This document shows positions 1 through 10,030 of a DNA stretch of 64,000 nt, piece after piece. The notes below the pieces were generated by a model that was not told where the DNA came from, did no database searches, and saw only the letters and a program-made list of their open reading frames with translations. Both the position numbers and the translations under genes were made by a program. Source of the stretch: Gammaproteobacteria bacterium (lineage in GTDB: Bacteria > Pseudomonadota > Gammaproteobacteria > Steroidobacterales > GCA-2729495); the NCBI GenBank assembly GCA_030746435.1, contig JASLMV010000007.1, positions 45,655 to 109,654 on the forward strand, read 5' to 3'. How positions within the stretch are numbered: the first letter of the stretch is position 1; every line of letters starts with the position of its first letter.

Positions 1-1120
1 TAAGTTGCACGCCTTCCTCGAAACTGTAGGCGGGCGCCCAGCCGAGCGCATTCTTTGCCTTCTGGTTGGAAAGCACTATCGGATAACACTCCCTGACCAG
101 CCGGCCCGGGTCGGGCCACTCGACACTTGTTGCCGACCGTCGTACCGGCGCACTGCTCTGGCCGAGTTTCAGCTTGATGCGTAATTTCTGCTGATCGCTG
201 AGCTTCTCACCCAGAAAATTCTTGGTCCAGCCCAGTATCGACCCGAACAGCGGTACCCGTGCCAACTCTGTATGAAAGTCGTTCGAAGCGAGCAGGCCGG
301 CCAGTTGACGGAAGTTATCCGTAAACCCGGGCGCCTGTGAATCCCAGTATTCCCTGACCTCGGCCGATGCCAGGTTGCTCACGTCGAAAGGCTTGCCGAC
401 CAGCATGGCCAGCTGCAGATTAAAATCGTGCCAGCTAACCGGTATATCGCCGTTGATAACAAAAGCCCCGCCAATTACGCTCTCGGCCTGCATGGCGGCA
501 ACAATCGCATCGCAAACATCGTCGACATAAACCGCATTGCAGATGCCCTTGCCATCATCGATAAGCGTGATATGACCGTGCTGAGCCGCTTCGATAACCG
601 GGGGTACGAAACCGCTGTAGGGGCCGTAAACGACCGTCGGCCTGACGATGACAGCAGGGAAATTGCGGTTCCTGACGGCTGCCATAACGACTGCTTCCTG
701 GCTGGCTTTCGAATCCGAATACGCCTCACCGTAGTGACCGACCACCGCCGTTTCTTCCGATGAACATTCAGGCCCGGGTTCCGGGCCGTAAACTGCCATC
801 GAACTCACGTGTACGAAACGCTGAATACCCGCTTGCAGGCAGGCATCGACCAGCGCGCGGGTTTCCTTTTTTGCAAGCCGGTCTTCCGCGTGCGCGAGGT
901 GCATGACCACGTCGCAACCCGAAAGCGCTTCTTGCAGTGCTGCTTTATCGAGCAACTCGCCGCTTACCATCTCCGCGTCGACGCGCGCGATCCGGTTGGC
1001 GCGCGAGAAATTTCTCACAAGCGCGCGGTACGGGAGGTTATGGACAAGACTCAGTCGTTCGCAAAGCCGTGAACCGATAAATCCGGTAGCGCCGGTGACA
1101 AGAATTCTGGTTGGTTTCAT
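1..1120 (-). CDS. NAD-dependent epimerase/dehydratase (extended SDR), 3' end outside window
   Basis: Reading from the ATG at 1118-1120 gives an open frame to the window edge, so the C-terminus is missing and about 373 codons are seen. The N-terminus has the Rossmann motif GATGFIGS (residues 10-17). Further in come VSSMAVYGP and a YSDSK (YxxxK) catalytic pair near residues 134-138, as expected for the extended SDR family of sugar-nucleotide epimerases/dehydratases. Its ATG overlaps the TGA of the Gfo/Idh/MocA gene (ATGA), so the two are probably translationally coupled. A role in nucleotide-sugar conversion for surface polysaccharide is inferred from context; the substrate is unknown. Confidence 0.9.
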   Translation of the reverse strand, partial: MKPTRILVTGATGFIGSRLCERLSLVHNLPYRALVRNFSRANRIARVDAEMVSGELLDKAALQEALSGCDVVMHLAHAEDRLAKKETRALVDACLQAGIQRFVHVSSMAVYGPEPGPECSSEETAVVGHYGEAYSDSKASQEAVVMAAVRNRNFPAVIVRPTVVYGPYSGFVPPVIEAAQHGHITLIDDGKGICNAVYVDDVCDAIVAAMQAESVIGGAFVINGDIPVSWHDFNLQLAMLVGKPFDVSNLASAEVREYWDSQAPGFTDNFRQLAGLLASNDFHTELARVPLFGSILGWTKNFLGEKLSDQQKLRIKLKLGQSSAPVRRSATSVEWPDPGRLVRECYPIVLSNQKAKNALGWAPAYSFEEGVQL

Positions 1121-2151
1121 ATCGCCGACCGTCCGGTCTCGACCCATGGCTGTGCCATGCGCGTGCGGATCCGGTAGGCCTCTTCTATTACCTGTAAAGC
1201 TCTTACCGTGGTGTCTGCCGCTGCCTGAGGCGGTGTCCGGTCGGCAACCGCATCGAGGAAATCCTGCCATTGATCGGCCAGCGGGTTCGTATCGCCGGCG
1301 TCACCTGGCGGATTCACGACCATGTCGAATGTACGGTCGCCGGCCCGGCGGCGCAGGTGTACGTGGTCCGTGTCATCCAGGCGAGCCTCGGCGATCGCTT
1401 CGGTGCCGACAATGCGGATACAGTTGTCGAGCATGTGTGTCCAGCTAAAGCTGCCCTGAAACGGCACAGTTTTTCCGGGGAGGTGCAGGTCCGCCGTCAA
1501 GATGCCGTTCGATTCAACGCCGCCGTAGGAGTCATCCTCATAGCCCAGGTTATCGAGGTCGCCCAGCAGCCAGATAACGCGATCGAGCATGTGCACGCCC
1601 ACGTCGTAAAATACCCCCCCTGCGGTCGTGGCCTTGTTGTAGTAGGCGTCAGTCGTCATAGCCCAGTCGAGAGGCGCGCCCATCTCGCCGGCGACCTCGA
1701 CGATCTCGCCCAGTTCGCCGCTGTCGACCAGTGCTTTGAGTACCTGGTTGTTGCGGTGAAAGCGGGTAGTCAGGCCGACCGACAGCACGCGGTCCAGCTT
1801 TTTCGCCTCGTCGGCCATTCGCTGCGCCTGGACTGCCTCGTCCGCGGTGGGTTTCTCGCACATCACGTCTATGCCCATTTGCATGAGCCGCATACTGATA
1901 GGCGCATGCAGCCTGGGCGGTACTGCGACCAGCGCGCAATCGACCAGGTTACTCAGGTCGGAAATGTCGTTGGTGATCTCTGCGTCGAGGCCGAACTCCA
2001 GTTGCGCGAGTTCCGCGAATTCGTACGTGGTATCGCACAGGAACCGTACCTCGACATTCGGGAAGCGCAGTAGTTGCGGCAGGTGCCCCTCACGGGTGAT
2101 CGCGCCGCAACCGACAATCCCCAGCCTTACAGTGTCACTGCCGTTAGTCAT
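1117..2151 (-). CDS. Gfo/Idh/MocA family NAD(P)-dependent oxidoreductase
   Basis: A 344-residue protein of usual family length. Residues 8-15 carry the dinucleotide-binding GIVGCGAI, and the family motif CEKP lies near residue 97, its lysine being a conserved catalytic residue. The C-terminal half has the GGVFYDVGVHMLD segment typical of the substrate domain. Members oxidise or reduce sugars, amino sugars and inositols. The gene abuts the SGNH-like gene upstream with no spacer and overlaps the epimerase downstream by 4 bases, so the three form one minus-strand operon. The likely role is modification of a nucleotide sugar; the substrate cannot be told from sequence. Confidence 0.9.
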   Translation of the reverse strand: MTNGSDTVRLGIVGCGAITREGHLPQLLRFPNVEVRFLCDTTYEFAELAQLEFGLDAEITNDISDLSNLVDCALVAVPPRLHAPISMRLMQMGIDVMCEKPTADEAVQAQRMADEAKKLDRVLSVGLTTRFHRNNQVLKALVDSGELGEIVEVAGEMGAPLDWAMTTDAYYNKATTAGGVFYDVGVHMLDRVIWLLGDLDNLGYEDDSYGGVESNGILTADLHLPGKTVPFQGSFSWTHMLDNCIRIVGTEAIAEARLDDTDHVHLRRRAGDRTFDMVVNPPGDAGDTNPLADQWQDFLDAVADRTPPQAAADTTVRALQVIEEAYRIRTRMAQPWVETGRSAI

Positions 2152-3456
2152 TTATTCCCCGCCGCCTGGTGCTGCTGCATCCGGAACGTCAATCCGGAGT
2201 TTAGCGGCGATGGTTTCGGCGGTCAGCTTGTTGCCGTAGGGCGTCAGATGACCCTGGTAGATCAGGCTCCATTCCTCGTCGGGTCTGGCCCGGAAAACAT
2301 CGCTGAAATTGATGAAACCCGTGCCGGAGTCCGCAGCCCAGGCTTCCATCACCCGTTCGATTTCGGCGGGCTGCAGGCTTTCGGAATCTGCAATATAGCC
2401 GAGCAGGAACTTCGCGCCGACGGATTCCGATGTGCGCCGCGCCTCGGCCAGTATCGCGCTGGTTATTTTCCAGCGCTCCCATTCCTCAAGCGGGGGGTAA
2501 AGTTTAGTCGCGGTTATGATGTCCATCCAGGCATTGATAAGCAGCTTGCCGATCCAGAAGCGTGGTAACGAGACCTCCATCCGGCGAAACTCTTCGCGGG
2601 TCAGGACCGGTGAATTGAGCAGCACGAGCTGGTCGTTATCGAGCAGAAACTGTGGTTTGCCGTAATCGCGAAAACCCAGCACATTGCGGGTGATATTGCC
2701 TTCGAAGAAAACCAGCATCACAACATCAGGGCTGTAGGCAAGCCCCTCCCGCTGCAGGCGCAACAGCTGCTGGTCCGTTCCGAATCCGTGTACGCCGAGG
2801 TTAATGACCTCCGATCCGGACAGCAGGTTTTCGAGTTGGGCAGCGAAAGTATCCTCGTTGCGGACATCCTCTCCCCAGGTGAAGGAATCGCCGACAATAA
2901 CGACGCGGAGAGAGTCCGGTGTTTTCTCCAGCGGGTACTCGCGGTCTGACCGCACCCCGCGCGAGTTGACACGGATATTGTCGGACTGATAGCCGGGCTT
3001 GGGTTTCCAGCCTACCAGCGGGTCATAAATATCAAAGGAAAACCCTTCCGGAGTAAGCGTATTAGCATCTGCCGACGCTTGGTTGGCCTGCCAGCGGAGT
3101 TGCCACCAGCCGTCTTCATCGTCACGAAACAGGTGCTGAGGGTCGAGTATAACCCGCACGGCTGCCTCGGCCAGCAACAGTGCGACGCCGGCGCCAATAA
3201 CCAGTGCTACCAGCGCGATCTGCACCGATCTCGAATCTACGGGTGTCACGTGTGCTGCTCTAGCACGCACGATCAGAATGATACCCAGGACCAGGAGCAG
3301 GGCGTCGGCAGCAAGCACATAGGTTTTCTGGTCCAGGGTGCCATCGCGCACGAGACCGGATTCTATGAACCAGGGGTTCAGGAGCAGGCCGGCAAGTACA
3401 AGCAGTAATCCTGCGGCAACCTGCAGGCGGCTCAGTAGCGGCGCGACATTGGACAT
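2152..3456 (-). CDS. membrane-anchored SGNH/GDSL-like protein
   Basis: I chose the ATG at 3454-3456 (MSNVAPLL), giving 434 residues; an upstream ATG at 3501 would add 15 unlikely residues. Three hydrophobic segments occupy roughly the first 110 residues, followed by a periplasmic-looking domain. Block I is VGDSFTWG, with the nucleophile serine, and the C-terminal block is GHLTPYGN. The canonical DxxH of block V reads YQGH, so the catalytic aspartate seems absent. Relatives act as acyl-ester hydrolases or acyltransferases on polysaccharides. It is first in the operon with the oxidoreductase and epimerase. Membership of the fold is fairly secure; activity is uncertain. Confidence 0.75.
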   Translation of the reverse strand: MSNVAPLLSRLQVAAGLLLVLAGLLLNPWFIESGLVRDGTLDQKTYVLAADALLLVLGIILIVRARAAHVTPVDSRSVQIALVALVIGAGVALLLAEAAVRVILDPQHLFRDDEDGWWQLRWQANQASADANTLTPEGFSFDIYDPLVGWKPKPGYQSDNIRVNSRGVRSDREYPLEKTPDSLRVVIVGDSFTWGEDVRNEDTFAAQLENLLSGSEVINLGVHGFGTDQQLLRLQREGLAYSPDVVMLVFFEGNITRNVLGFRDYGKPQFLLDNDQLVLLNSPVLTREEFRRMEVSLPRFWIGKLLINAWMDIITATKLYPPLEEWERWKITSAILAEARRTSESVGAKFLLGYIADSESLQPAEIERVMEAWAADSGTGFINFSDVFRARPDEEWSLIYQGHLTPYGNKLTAETIAAKLRIDVPDAAAPGGGE

Positions 3457-3630
3457 GACTTTATGGTGTTGAGATTCGGATGCGGGAGGGCAGGTTTTCA
3501 CAAAAGTCTCGAGACAGTCAAATCACGGCGATTATGTAGTCTGCGTCTGACAGTGCCGCAGAGTCTGCTATGTTCGGTGGCTGGTGCTTGTTATGCTGCG
3601 TTTGCCGAAAAGAATATCCATGAAAGATCC

Positions 3631-4791
3631 ATGTCCGTCTTGACCTATTTCCTTGTCTTGCTTGGGATCCTGACCGTTGCCGTGGTCGCAGAGGGCCGGC
3701 GGCGTAACCTGCAGATATGGTTGCCTGCCTACATAACGCGGGACTCCAGGCGGGAATATGCGGGCACCAGGCACGTCCTGTTTTGTTTTGCGGACCACTA
3801 TGAACCGCGGTGGGGCAACCCGGCCTACGAGGTTGAGCAGGAACGCGTAAACCGGTGGATGGATGCTTACCCGAAAATGGCATCGCAATTCAGGGATGCT
3901 GACGGCAACCCACCGAAACACAGCTTCTTTTACCCCGAAGAGGAATACCGACAGGAACACCTGGACAAGCTGGCAGCGCTGTGCAGGCAGGGTTTCGGCG
4001 AAATAGAAATTCACCTGCACCACCATAACGATACGGAAACAGGTTTGCGGGCGAAGTTAACGAGTTTTGTCGCTACCCTGCATAACCGGCACGGTTCCCT
4101 GCCGGTCAACCCGGAAACGGGGCAGCCGATGTTTGCTTTCATACACGGTAACTGGGCACTCGATAATTCGGCACCCGATGGCAGCGCGTGTGGTATCAAC
4201 AACGAACTTATCGTCTTGCGGGAACTTGGCTGTTACGCAGACTTCACTCTGCCTTCCGCACCGGACCCGGCCCAGACCAGCAAGATAAACAGCATCTATT
4301 ACGCTACCGACGATCCCGACCGGCCCAAATCACATGATACGGGCACGGATGTTCGTGTGGGCGGCAGCGCGGAAGGTGACCTGCTGATGATCCAGGGACC
4401 GCTCGCGCTGAACTGGAAACAACGCAAGTTTGGATTAATACCCAAAGTCGAAAATAGTGAAGTACGCGGCGGATTCAACCCGACACCGGACCGCATAGAC
4501 CTGTGGATCCGGGAGGCTCCCGTGGTGCAGGGTCGGCCAGACTGGCTGTTCGTAAAAATATACACGCACGGCGCCCAGGAGGATGCCCACGAGGCGCTGT
4601 TGGGTGAGCCTATCCGGGCAATGCATGCTTATCTCAACAGCGCGTACAACGACGGCGAGGACTACCAGCTGCATTACGTCAGCGCGCGAGAGATGTATAA
4701 CCTGGTTAAAGCGGCAGAGGCAGGGTGCTCGGGCAATCCGAATGAATACCGGGACTACGAATTACCGCCTCCGCCATTGTTGCAGCAGTAA
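3631..4791 (+). CDS. membrane-anchored NodB-like polysaccharide deacetylase-like protein
   Basis: The start is placed at the ATG at 3631 (MSVLTYFL) because it opens directly into one N-terminal membrane segment (about residues 2-20); an earlier ATG at 3463 adds no plausible sequence. The product has 386 residues. Motifs resemble a NodB-type metal site: FADHYEP near residue 54, EIHLHHHND near residue 127 and FIHGNW near residue 170. A divergent carbohydrate deacetylase is the best guess, but the canonical five motifs cannot all be matched by eye. It is divergent from the SGNH operon and shares a 174-base promoter region with it. Confidence 0.55.
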   Translation: MSVLTYFLVLLGILTVAVVAEGRRRNLQIWLPAYITRDSRREYAGTRHVLFCFADHYEPRWGNPAYEVEQERVNRWMDAYPKMASQFRDADGNPPKHSFFYPEEEYRQEHLDKLAALCRQGFGEIEIHLHHHNDTETGLRAKLTSFVATLHNRHGSLPVNPETGQPMFAFIHGNWALDNSAPDGSACGINNELIVLRELGCYADFTLPSAPDPAQTSKINSIYYATDDPDRPKSHDTGTDVRVGGSAEGDLLMIQGPLALNWKQRKFGLIPKVENSEVRGGFNPTPDRIDLWIREAPVVQGRPDWLFVKIYTHGAQEDAHEALLGEPIRAMHAYLNSAYNDGEDYQLHYVSAREMYNLVKAAEAGCSGNPNEYRDYELPPPPLLQQ

Positions 4792-4800
4792 CGGGTATCT

Positions 4801-7800
4801 TTATTCGTAGGTGGCGGTTGCGGTACTGCCGTCCAGTTCGAAGCTCAGCAAACCGCCGTCGTCTGTGACGATACCGGAGCCGGAGTCTTCACTTATCGTC
4901 AGGCTGACGCTGCCGCTATTGCTCACGGCCTGTATGCTGTAGCTCACTTCGGGTTTCAGGCCAGCCAGCCAGATACGCCCGACGGTAGCCGGAAGGTTGA
5001 CCGCCAGGTTGCCGGCGCCCGGCGTGTAGCGCAGGTCATCTTTAAGAAACAGCACCGCTTCACCGCCGATGACGGCACCCGCAAGCTGTGGCGTGTCTAT
5101 GCCGGCCGGGTTCATAGCGACGAAACCGTCGGCATTGGATGCGCGCAGTACGCTAACCATGGCCAGTTGCTGTGCCGCCGTCCCCGGATCGATGTCGACC
5201 CGGTGGGTGTGGTAACCACCCGGGTAGTCGCCGGGTTGTGCGCCGGATGCGCCGAGGTGCTCAAGCGACGAACTGGACGGTAAAACCGCCGCGATTTCGA
5301 TGCGTTGCGAAACGTCGCCGAGGTTTGACGTTGCCGTAGCGGTACGGCCCGTAATCTGTGGCGCCATATCGATATGGAAACGCAGCTTGCGTGGCGGACT
5401 GCCTGCCGACGGATTGTTGTGCACCTGGTCGAAGATCACAACCGTGTCCGGCGTGTTCGATTCGTCACTTTTCAGCCAGACCAGTGAGCGCTGCACGAGG
5501 TCGTAGCCGGCGAAATTATCAAGGGCAGACGTGTAAGCGCCGCGCAGGTCGGAGGCCACGTAACTGTGCGCCGAATTGGAACTGGCCCGTACCACACGCT
5601 GGGTCTGCGCGGCGTTGTAGGAGTACTGCACCCGGTCATCGTGGACCTGTAATTGCAAGGTATTCGCTCCACCACCGTTAGCGATCGCTCCCTGGTAACC
5701 GAAGGGCTCGTGCGTAATCCAGGCACCCCTTCTATAGAGCTGGAAGTGACCGGCATCGGCGTGATTGTGGTCGATACCGGACCAGCCGCCCGAGAACATC
5801 AGTTGCGAGGCATTCTCTGACCATGATGTACGGTCAAGCAGGATATCCAGGCCGGAATCGAGGTTGGCGAGCGGCACATCCAGGCGGTAATCGCGTGGTG
5901 CCAGCGTGTCGGTATTGAAGAGCAGCAAAGGCAGGCTGCGTGCGTCGGCGCCCGATGGCGGGAAATGCCGCTCGAGCACAAATTGTGCCCAGCCCGCCTC
6001 GGTATGCAGACCGCTGATCTCGAGCAACCCGCGTAACCATGCATAGTTCTGCTGATCAAGCCTGGTGATCTCGTAACTGTTTGACTCGGCGTTCGGATAA
6101 CCCTCGATGTCGCCGGCTGTATAAGTGCCGCCTTCCGTGGGTGTAATGGCGTGCAGCGTGATCGACTGTAGCTGGTGACTCAGGTAGGGCGCATAACTCG
6201 TAATCGGGACCCCCGAGTTATGCAGCACCCAGAAGTTCTGGTACCAGTAACCCATCGTCGCGCCGTCATAGAAAACGCCGTCGGGATGCGTGCCGCCGCT
6301 CTGGGCGAAGAACCCTTCCGAGCGCCGCGCTTTGGGCAATTCGAATCCGAACCAGCCTCGCAGGCCTGCATCCATGACAGCACACGAACGACTGGCCACG
6401 TCGCTGGATAACCCGCTGCTGCCGCAGGCGGTGAGCCCGTCGATGAGCATGTTACGCACACGACCCACGGTGTCGTCGGTGTCCACGAGTACCAGCGGTA
6501 CATTGTTCAGCCGGTGCTCGTCCTGGAAAAGCGTGGCCAGCACAGCGCGTTCACGCTGCGCGGGTGACAACTCGTTCCATAACATGTCGAGGCACATACC
6601 GAGCTGTGCATCCTCGAACATATAGGTGAGCTCACTCATTAAGCCGCCTTCCCAGAAATCGACATTGCTGTCGAACAGCGTCAGTGCTGCGTTCCGGTAG
6701 CGCTCGTCGTCGGTAACCTGGTAAAGCAGGGCCGAGATGCTGCAATAGAGGCGTGACTGGAATACCGATCCGGGGCTTGCCGCGGCCTGGAGGGCCCGGC
6801 CGCCGAGTTCATCGGCCCATTCCTGCCAGACATCGTCACCTGCGCTGTGGTGCCCGCGCAGTCGGTTAATAAGATCGTTGTTGGCATAAACGCGTGGATG
6901 CTGGCTGCCCAGGCTTATCTGCGGCGCGGACTGCGTGCGGAATGCCACTACATTGCTCACCTCTCCTGACAGGCCGTCCCACGCGTCATGTACAACGACG
7001 GCATAGTAATCCGTGGCGGGATCCATATCGGTGATGATGAAAGGTTGTGCAAGGCTGTCGCCGTGGGGCTCGTATACCAACCGGTCCATGCTGTCGCCAC
7101 GGTCGATCATTGCCTGCACCCCGTCGAGGCTGGTGGTCTCGGAGATATCCGTCGTCCAGGCCAGGGCTGCAGACCAGCCCCACTCGGTGGTTTGCGGCGA
7201 AGCAAAGCTGAACCAGGCGCCGTAAGGCGTGACGTGCTCAATACGCAGGTCGGTCACCGGGCCATTCAGTTGCGGCGGGGCAAAGCCGGGGTCGCAGGCG
7301 TTGCCGGTGCCGTCCGAATTGCTGTCCGCTTGTCCGGGGTTGTAAATGTTCGGGCAGTTATCCGTGCCGGTTACGCCGTCACCGTCCGCGTCTGGGTGCC
7401 ATTCGCTGCCCAGCGCCGATGCATTCGCCGGCGGGACAGGCGGAGGCGGTGGGGCCGGGTTGTCGTTCACGGGCACCGTCAATGTACGGCTGACCGAGCC
7501 GCCGGTGCCGGTGCACACGAGCCGGAATTTACTGGTCTCGAAGAGCGTACCCGTCTGTTCCTGTCCCTGGGTCGGGCGCGAGCCTTCCCACGCGTTGCTC
7601 GCGAGGCAGTCGGTTGCGTTCGTGGTGGACCAGATGATGGTTGCCGATGACCCGGGCGTAACTTCCGCCGGATTGGCGACGATGGTCATCGTCGGTTTGG
7701 TCGTGGGAGAAGGTGGCGACGGCGGTACAGGGACACCCGGCGCAGTGGCGCCACCGGCGCCCTCGTCTTTGCCGGAGCTGCTGCTACCGCAGGCCGCGAG

Positions 7801-7872
7801 TACGAGCGTTAGTACTACAACGGCTGCCCGTCCCGCAATTGCCGGGAGGCAACTGGTCAGCGCCCGAGACAT
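4801..7872 (-). CDS. multidomain lipoprotein with heparinase II/III-like polysaccharide lyase domain
   Basis: The start is the ATG at 7870-7872, giving 1023 residues with a lipoprotein signal ending LVLAAC; 74 upstream in-frame codons lack signal features. After a Gly/Pro-rich linker comes an Ig-like module (about 60-135) with two cysteines, then a calcium-type thrombospondin-3-like repeat (DADGDGVTGTDNCPN, about 170) and a fibronectin-like stretch. A long alpha-helical region follows, then a beta-rich region with HNHADAGHFQLY near residue 700, the signature of the heparinase II/III fold. It probably cleaves an acidic polysaccharide at the cell surface. The neighbouring lipoprotein starting at 10030 carries the same Ig-like module. 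Confidence 0.8.
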   Translation of the reverse strand: MSRALTSCLPAIAGRAAVVVLTLVLAACGSSSSGKDEGAGGATAPGVPVPPSPPSPTTKPTMTIVANPAEVTPGSSATIIWSTTNATDCLASNAWEGSRPTQGQEQTGTLFETSKFRLVCTGTGGSVSRTLTVPVNDNPAPPPPPVPPANASALGSEWHPDADGDGVTGTDNCPNIYNPGQADSNSDGTGNACDPGFAPPQLNGPVTDLRIEHVTPYGAWFSFASPQTTEWGWSAALAWTTDISETTSLDGVQAMIDRGDSMDRLVYEPHGDSLAQPFIITDMDPATDYYAVVVHDAWDGLSGEVSNVVAFRTQSAPQISLGSQHPRVYANNDLINRLRGHHSAGDDVWQEWADELGGRALQAAASPGSVFQSRLYCSISALLYQVTDDERYRNAALTLFDSNVDFWEGGLMSELTYMFEDAQLGMCLDMLWNELSPAQRERAVLATLFQDEHRLNNVPLVLVDTDDTVGRVRNMLIDGLTACGSSGLSSDVASRSCAVMDAGLRGWFGFELPKARRSEGFFAQSGGTHPDGVFYDGATMGYWYQNFWVLHNSGVPITSYAPYLSHQLQSITLHAITPTEGGTYTAGDIEGYPNAESNSYEITRLDQQNYAWLRGLLEISGLHTEAGWAQFVLERHFPPSGADARSLPLLLFNTDTLAPRDYRLDVPLANLDSGLDILLDRTSWSENASQLMFSGGWSGIDHNHADAGHFQLYRRGAWITHEPFGYQGAIANGGGANTLQLQVHDDRVQYSYNAAQTQRVVRASSNSAHSYVASDLRGAYTSALDNFAGYDLVQRSLVWLKSDESNTPDTVVIFDQVHNNPSAGSPPRKLRFHIDMAPQITGRTATATSNLGDVSQRIEIAAVLPSSSSLEHLGASGAQPGDYPGGYHTHRVDIDPGTAAQQLAMVSVLRASNADGFVAMNPAGIDTPQLAGAVIGGEAVLFLKDDLRYTPGAGNLAVNLPATVGRIWLAGLKPEVSYSIQAVSNSGSVSLTISEDSGSGIVTDDGGLLSFELDGSTATATYE

Positions 7873-7933
7873 CCCTGTGTCGACCACCACTAGACCCCAA
7901 ACTCCGTACGCAACGACTGCACTATACCCGAGA

Positions 7934-10030
7934 TCACTCGAGTCTCCAGCGCACATAGTCGAAACTGTAGAAATAGTTCTGGTTGAACTGCTTGCCACCG
8001 CAGCTGAGGCAGGCACCGCGGACGCCGCCCGCGAATATCGCATCGCCCTGGATGCGCGCGGTTTCGTTGCCCGTCTGCTTGTAAACCCAGGCAAACGCAG
8101 GTGCGATCAGCATGTTCAGGTCCGGTGCCGGGGAGACGACGTCGGGGGACTGGCCCTCTGAGGTCGAGTAGCGGTCTGCGTAACGGAAGGCCTCGGCACT
8201 TTCATTCCACAGGCGCTGGCCGACGTACTGGGCAGGCGTGCCGCCCTGGGCGCGCACTACCGCTTCGGCAAACAGCCAGTTGGTGAAATCACTGAGTGCC
8301 GCTACGATCGTCGGCCACGAATTGTCGTCGGTCGGATCTTCCCAGTAAGCGTTCGGATCGCGGCCGTTCTCGACTTCCCACTCATAGAAATCGATCAGCG
8401 CCTTCATCGTCAGTCCCGTCATGAAGGGCTGCATCTGGTGGTAACCGGTATCCGGCTGATAACCCCGCTGTGCGTAGCTGATATTGCGCCATTGTTCCAT
8501 CTGGCGCCCGATCCAGCGTATGTAGGTCTGCAGGCGGGCCTCGTTTACGCCGAAGGTGTTATGCATCTTGCGCGCCAGGCCGGCCCGTTCGGATACGACG
8601 TGCGCAACGGTGATGTAAGCCAGCTCACGCGACATATTGGTGCAGGACCCGCAGTAGTCACCCTGGAATTCGACCGGCCGGGCAAAAGCGCCAAGCTCGG
8701 TAATAGACTCGAAGTCCTGCAGCGTGAACGGCGAATTGATCGGTGCCGGCGATGCCGCGCTCGCGGTCGGATTGCCGCGCAGGAAGTCCTGGAGCATGCC
8801 CAGTGAGAAGCGATGGTAACCCGACATATAGTAGTTCGGCCGGTCGTAACGCTCTTCGTACCAGGTCTGGCGGGCCCAGCCGGCATAAGTCAGCCAGGGC
8901 TCGGTCTGACCGGTGTAGTCCATGATCCGCAAATGCACGTAGAGCCCGTCGTAATAGGCATGGTTCATGCGGCTGCTGTAACCGTAGGTGCCCGGATCCA
9001 TCAACGGCGCAATCTGCTGGCCGTAGGTGATCATGTTCTGCTCCCACTGGGCGAATTCCGGTATGCCGTTGTCGCCGCTGTCGACACTGACGGTGACCGA
9101 GCGCGAAACATCGCCGCCCGGGCCGCTGCAGTCCAGGCTGAAGGTGCTGGACTCGGTGAGCGAGCCGGTAGATTCGCTGTCATCCAGGTTCTTGTCCCCC
9201 GACCAGTCGCCGCTCGCTGTACAGGATGTCGCATCGGTGGAATCCCAGGTCAGCGTGGAAGATCCGTTGGCGCTTACGACTGTCGGGGATGCCGTCAGCG
9301 TCAGTGCCGGGGGAGGCGGCGGAACGCCGACGGACACGGTCACAGACCGGTTCACGCTGCCGCCGTCGCCGGTACACTCAAGGTTGAACGCACTGGTTGC
9401 AGTCAGCGGCGGTGTATTGAAGGAACCCTGCGTAGCGAGTGAACCTGACCAGGCGCCGCTGGCTACGCATGTATTGGCGTGGTTGGATAACCAGTCGATC
9501 TTGCTCGTGCCATTCATGTCCACCGAGGTGGGCGATGCCCACATTGCCAGCGTCGGCGCATCAACAGGCGGTTCTTCTACGCTTACATTGATTGTCCGGC
9601 TGGTCTGACCACCGGGACCCGTGCAAACGAGCCGGAACTGGCTGTCTTCGCTAAGTGCGTCGGATTGCTCTATGCCCTGTGGCGGCCTGGTGCCCGACCA
9701 GTCCTGGCTAGCATCGCAGGATGTAGCATCCGTGGTGGCCCAGCGCAGCGTGGTCGTCGAACCGGGTTCTACGGTCGACGGGGTAGCCGTAAACAGCGTC
9801 AGCTGGGGCTTATTCGCATCGGGATCAGGCGGCGGGTCATCGGAGCCTCCGCCCGCGCCACCGGCCGCCGATGACGACGTGCTTTCACCGCCGCACGCGG
9901 CGAGTATCAGCGCGAGCGCAAGGGTGGATATAAGTCTGAATGTCCGGCCAGAGCTTTGGCCAAGAGTAAATCCGTTTAAAACCGGCAGCCGCGGTACCGC
10001 GCTGCGAATCCTTCGCACAGGAAAATCCAT
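7934..10030 (-). CDS. lipoprotein with three Ig-like repeats and an unrecognised C-terminal domain
   Basis: A 698-residue protein with a lipoprotein signal ending ILAAC at about residue 46. Three Ig-like repeats of about 80 residues follow, each with one cysteine early and one late (TSC...LVC, NTC...LEC, TSC...LDC), probably one disulfide per module. The C-terminal 370 residues are rich in Trp and Tyr and closely match the protein encoded by 10379-11707, with shared motifs YCGSC, QPFMTGLTMKALIDFYEWEV and FDYVRWR. I do not recognise this domain; it could be an alpha/alpha toroid, as in lyases. The heparinase-like gene begins 61 bases downstream, so co-transcription is likely. Confidence 0.75.
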   Translation of the reverse strand: MDFPVRRIRSAVPRLPVLNGFTLGQSSGRTFRLISTLALALILAACGGESTSSSAAGGAGGGSDDPPPDPDANKPQLTLFTATPSTVEPGSTTTLRWATTDATSCDASQDWSGTRPPQGIEQSDALSEDSQFRLVCTGPGGQTSRTINVSVEEPPVDAPTLAMWASPTSVDMNGTSKIDWLSNHANTCVASGAWSGSLATQGSFNTPPLTATSAFNLECTGDGGSVNRSVTVSVGVPPPPPALTLTASPTVVSANGSSTLTWDSTDATSCTASGDWSGDKNLDDSESTGSLTESSTFSLDCSGPGGDVSRSVTVSVDSGDNGIPEFAQWEQNMITYGQQIAPLMDPGTYGYSSRMNHAYYDGLYVHLRIMDYTGQTEPWLTYAGWARQTWYEERYDRPNYYMSGYHRFSLGMLQDFLRGNPTASAASPAPINSPFTLQDFESITELGAFARPVEFQGDYCGSCTNMSRELAYITVAHVVSERAGLARKMHNTFGVNEARLQTYIRWIGRQMEQWRNISYAQRGYQPDTGYHQMQPFMTGLTMKALIDFYEWEVENGRDPNAYWEDPTDDNSWPTIVAALSDFTNWLFAEAVVRAQGGTPAQYVGQRLWNESAEAFRYADRYSTSEGQSPDVVSPAPDLNMLIAPAFAWVYKQTGNETARIQGDAIFAGGVRGACLSCGGKQFNQNYFYSFDYVRWRLE

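Noticed and set aside
1270..2073. 267-codon plus-strand frame
   Set aside because: It is the antisense shadow of the Gfo/Idh/MocA gene, which has complete family motifs.
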